NCBI RefSeq assembly: GCF_000019725.1
Contig: NC_010505.1
Coordinates: 124,001 to 188,000, forward strand
Length of the DNA stretch: 64,000 nt
Source of the DNA: Methylobacterium radiotolerans JCM 2831
Lineage (GTDB): Bacteria; Pseudomonadota; Alphaproteobacteria; Rhizobiales; Beijerinckiaceae
Reading direction: 5' to 3'
The notes beneath the pieces were generated by a model. The model was not told the DNA's origin, did no database searches, and saw only the letters and a list, made by a program, of their open reading frames with translations. The translations under genes and the position numbers were made by a program. This document shows positions 63,227-64,000 of this stretch, one piece after another. Numbering within the stretch: the first letter of the stretch is position 1; each line of letters starts with the position of its first letter.

Positions 63227-64000
63227 GTGACCGCCGCTCTGCGCCTGCCGGTCGGTCTCGGAGCCGCGGGACCCCACGTCCCGCACCCGCTCCACGATTC
63301 CGGCCGCGACTGGCCGGAGACGAACTGCTACGTCGACCTCTGGATCGAGCTCCTGCACGGCCGCGGCCTCGTGCCGGAGGCGATGCTGGGCTTCACCCTG
63401 CGGCAGGATTTCGAGGGCGACCAGTTCACCTTCTTCAAGCCGCCGACCGGCGATATCGAGCGCCTCTACGGTCTGGAAGTGCTGGAACTCGCGGTCTACG
63501 GCGGCCTCGAGAACCACGCGGAGATCCAGGCCGCCGCCGGCCGGCCGGTCCTGGTCGAAGTCGACGCGATCTACCTGCCCGACACGCAGGGGACCACCTA
63601 CGGCCGCGAGCACGGCAAGACCACGATCGGCATCCTGGCCCTCGATCCGGCGGCCCGGGAACTCGATTACCTGCACAATGCGGGTCGTTTCCGGCTCTCG
63701 GGGGACGATTACGGCGGCATCTTCGGGCCGGCGACGCTGCCGCCCTACGCCGAGTTCGTGAAGACTGTCGCCCCGCCGCTCGGCACGGCCGAGCTGCCGA
63801 CGGTGGCGCGCGAACTGCTCGTCCGGCATCGCGCACGCGCACCCCGGCGCAACCCCGTCCTGGCGTTCCGCGACGCCCTCGCGGCGACCGCCGGGGATCT
63901 GGTCGTCCGGCCGCTCAGCGTGTTCCACGCCTACGCCTTCAACACGACGCGCCAGCTCGGCGCCAATTTCGAGATGCTCGCCAGCCATCTCACGTGGCTC
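63227..64000 (+). CDS. DUF1839 family protein, cut by the window end
   Basis: The first 258 residues of a DUF1839 protein, starting at GTG 63227, 4 nt after the ligase stop. It contains ETNCYVDLWIELLHGRGL (Cys and Asp placed as in a possible catalytic site), GDQFTFFKPPTGDIERLYGL, VEVDAIYLPDTQGTTYGRE and HKTTIGILA-like HGKTTIGILALD. DUF1839 is encoded with amino acid:carrier protein ligases in other genomes as far as I recall. It may be the transferase or acceptor enzyme. Function unknown; the C-terminus is outside. Confidence 0.85.
   Translation, partial: MTAALRLPVGLGAAGPHVPHPLHDSGRDWPETNCYVDLWIELLHGRGLVPEAMLGFTLRQDFEGDQFTFFKPPTGDIERLYGLEVLELAVYGGLENHAEIQAAAGRPVLVEVDAIYLPDTQGTTYGREHGKTTIGILALDPAARELDYLHNAGRFRLSGDDYGGIFGPATLPPYAEFVKTVAPPLGTAELPTVARELLVRHRARAPRRNPVLAFRDALAATAGDLVVRPLSVFHAYAFNTTRQLGANFEMLASHLTWL

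Overview
The window is about 70% G+C double-stranded bacterial DNA with no rRNA, tRNA, CRISPR array or insertion sequence that I could see. The best match is a Methylobacterium-type alphaproteobacterium (Hyphomicrobiales/Rhizobiales, Methylobacteriaceae). Support comes from a glycerate 2-kinase next to pyruvate kinase (a serine-cycle enzyme), the alphaproteobacterial families DUF2312/GapR, DUF1244, DUF1036, DUF4164, DUF4167 and single-domain regulators, and frequent GTG/TTG starts after strong Shine-Dalgarno sites. The assignment rests on recalled families, not on a search.

Layout. 1-9.4 kb: housekeeping genes, with the start of a membrane-anchored protein, asd, a GapR-family protein, DUF1244, an N-formylglutamate amidohydrolase, gckA, DUF1036, pyk, an alpha/beta hydrolase, a TPR protein and rpmJ. 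9.5-17.9 kb: a PAS protein, a PEBP-like protein, ubiG, lysC, ptsP, prfA and prmC. 17.9-24.5 kb: a long structured leader and a DUF4167 protein, then a methyltransferase-like gene, rlmE, ppx/gppA, a stand-alone receiver and a double cold-shock-domain protein. 24.2-26.4 kb: a DUF3649-PepSY-DUF3325 inner-membrane operon of the iron-uptake type. 26.6-30.0 kb: an ExaC-like acetaldehyde dehydrogenase, DUF779, an AhpD-like protein and a cupin. 30.0-36.1 kb: a reverse-strand central-carbon block (gap, a coiled-coil membrane protein, pgk, a small ORF, fba, a ThiE-like gene, a Sel1 protein). 36.5-38.7 kb: DUF4164, zapA and an HxlR/QorB pair.

Accessory part. 38.7-45.2 kb: a malonate decarboxylase operon mdcA-C-D-E-G-H with a GntR/FCD regulator. 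mdcB is not in the operon, and what looks like a broken malonate-transporter (MadM-like) gene lies between regulator and operon. 45.3-47.9 kb: gmd and a second aldehyde dehydrogenase, ended by a 14-bp perfect hairpin. 47.9-60.5 kb: a reverse-strand exopolysaccharide cluster with a polymerase/ligase, a flippase, five GT4-type glycosyltransferases, a Wzc/ExoP-type chain-length kinase and an acyltransferase 3, mostly joined by 4-nt overlaps.

Most interesting system. Divergent from the EPS block, 60.8-64.0 kb is a tightly coupled operon: a small carrier protein, an acyl-CoA dehydrogenase-like flavoprotein, a stand-alone class II aminoacyl-tRNA-synthetase-like protein of the amino acid:[carrier protein] ligase type (Bradyrhizobium Bll0957), and a DUF1839 protein cut by the window end. 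The biochemistry of the ligase family is known, but the end product of such operons is, as far as I recall, not. Here it looks like a pathway that loads a small amino acid on a carrier protein and then oxidises or transfers it.
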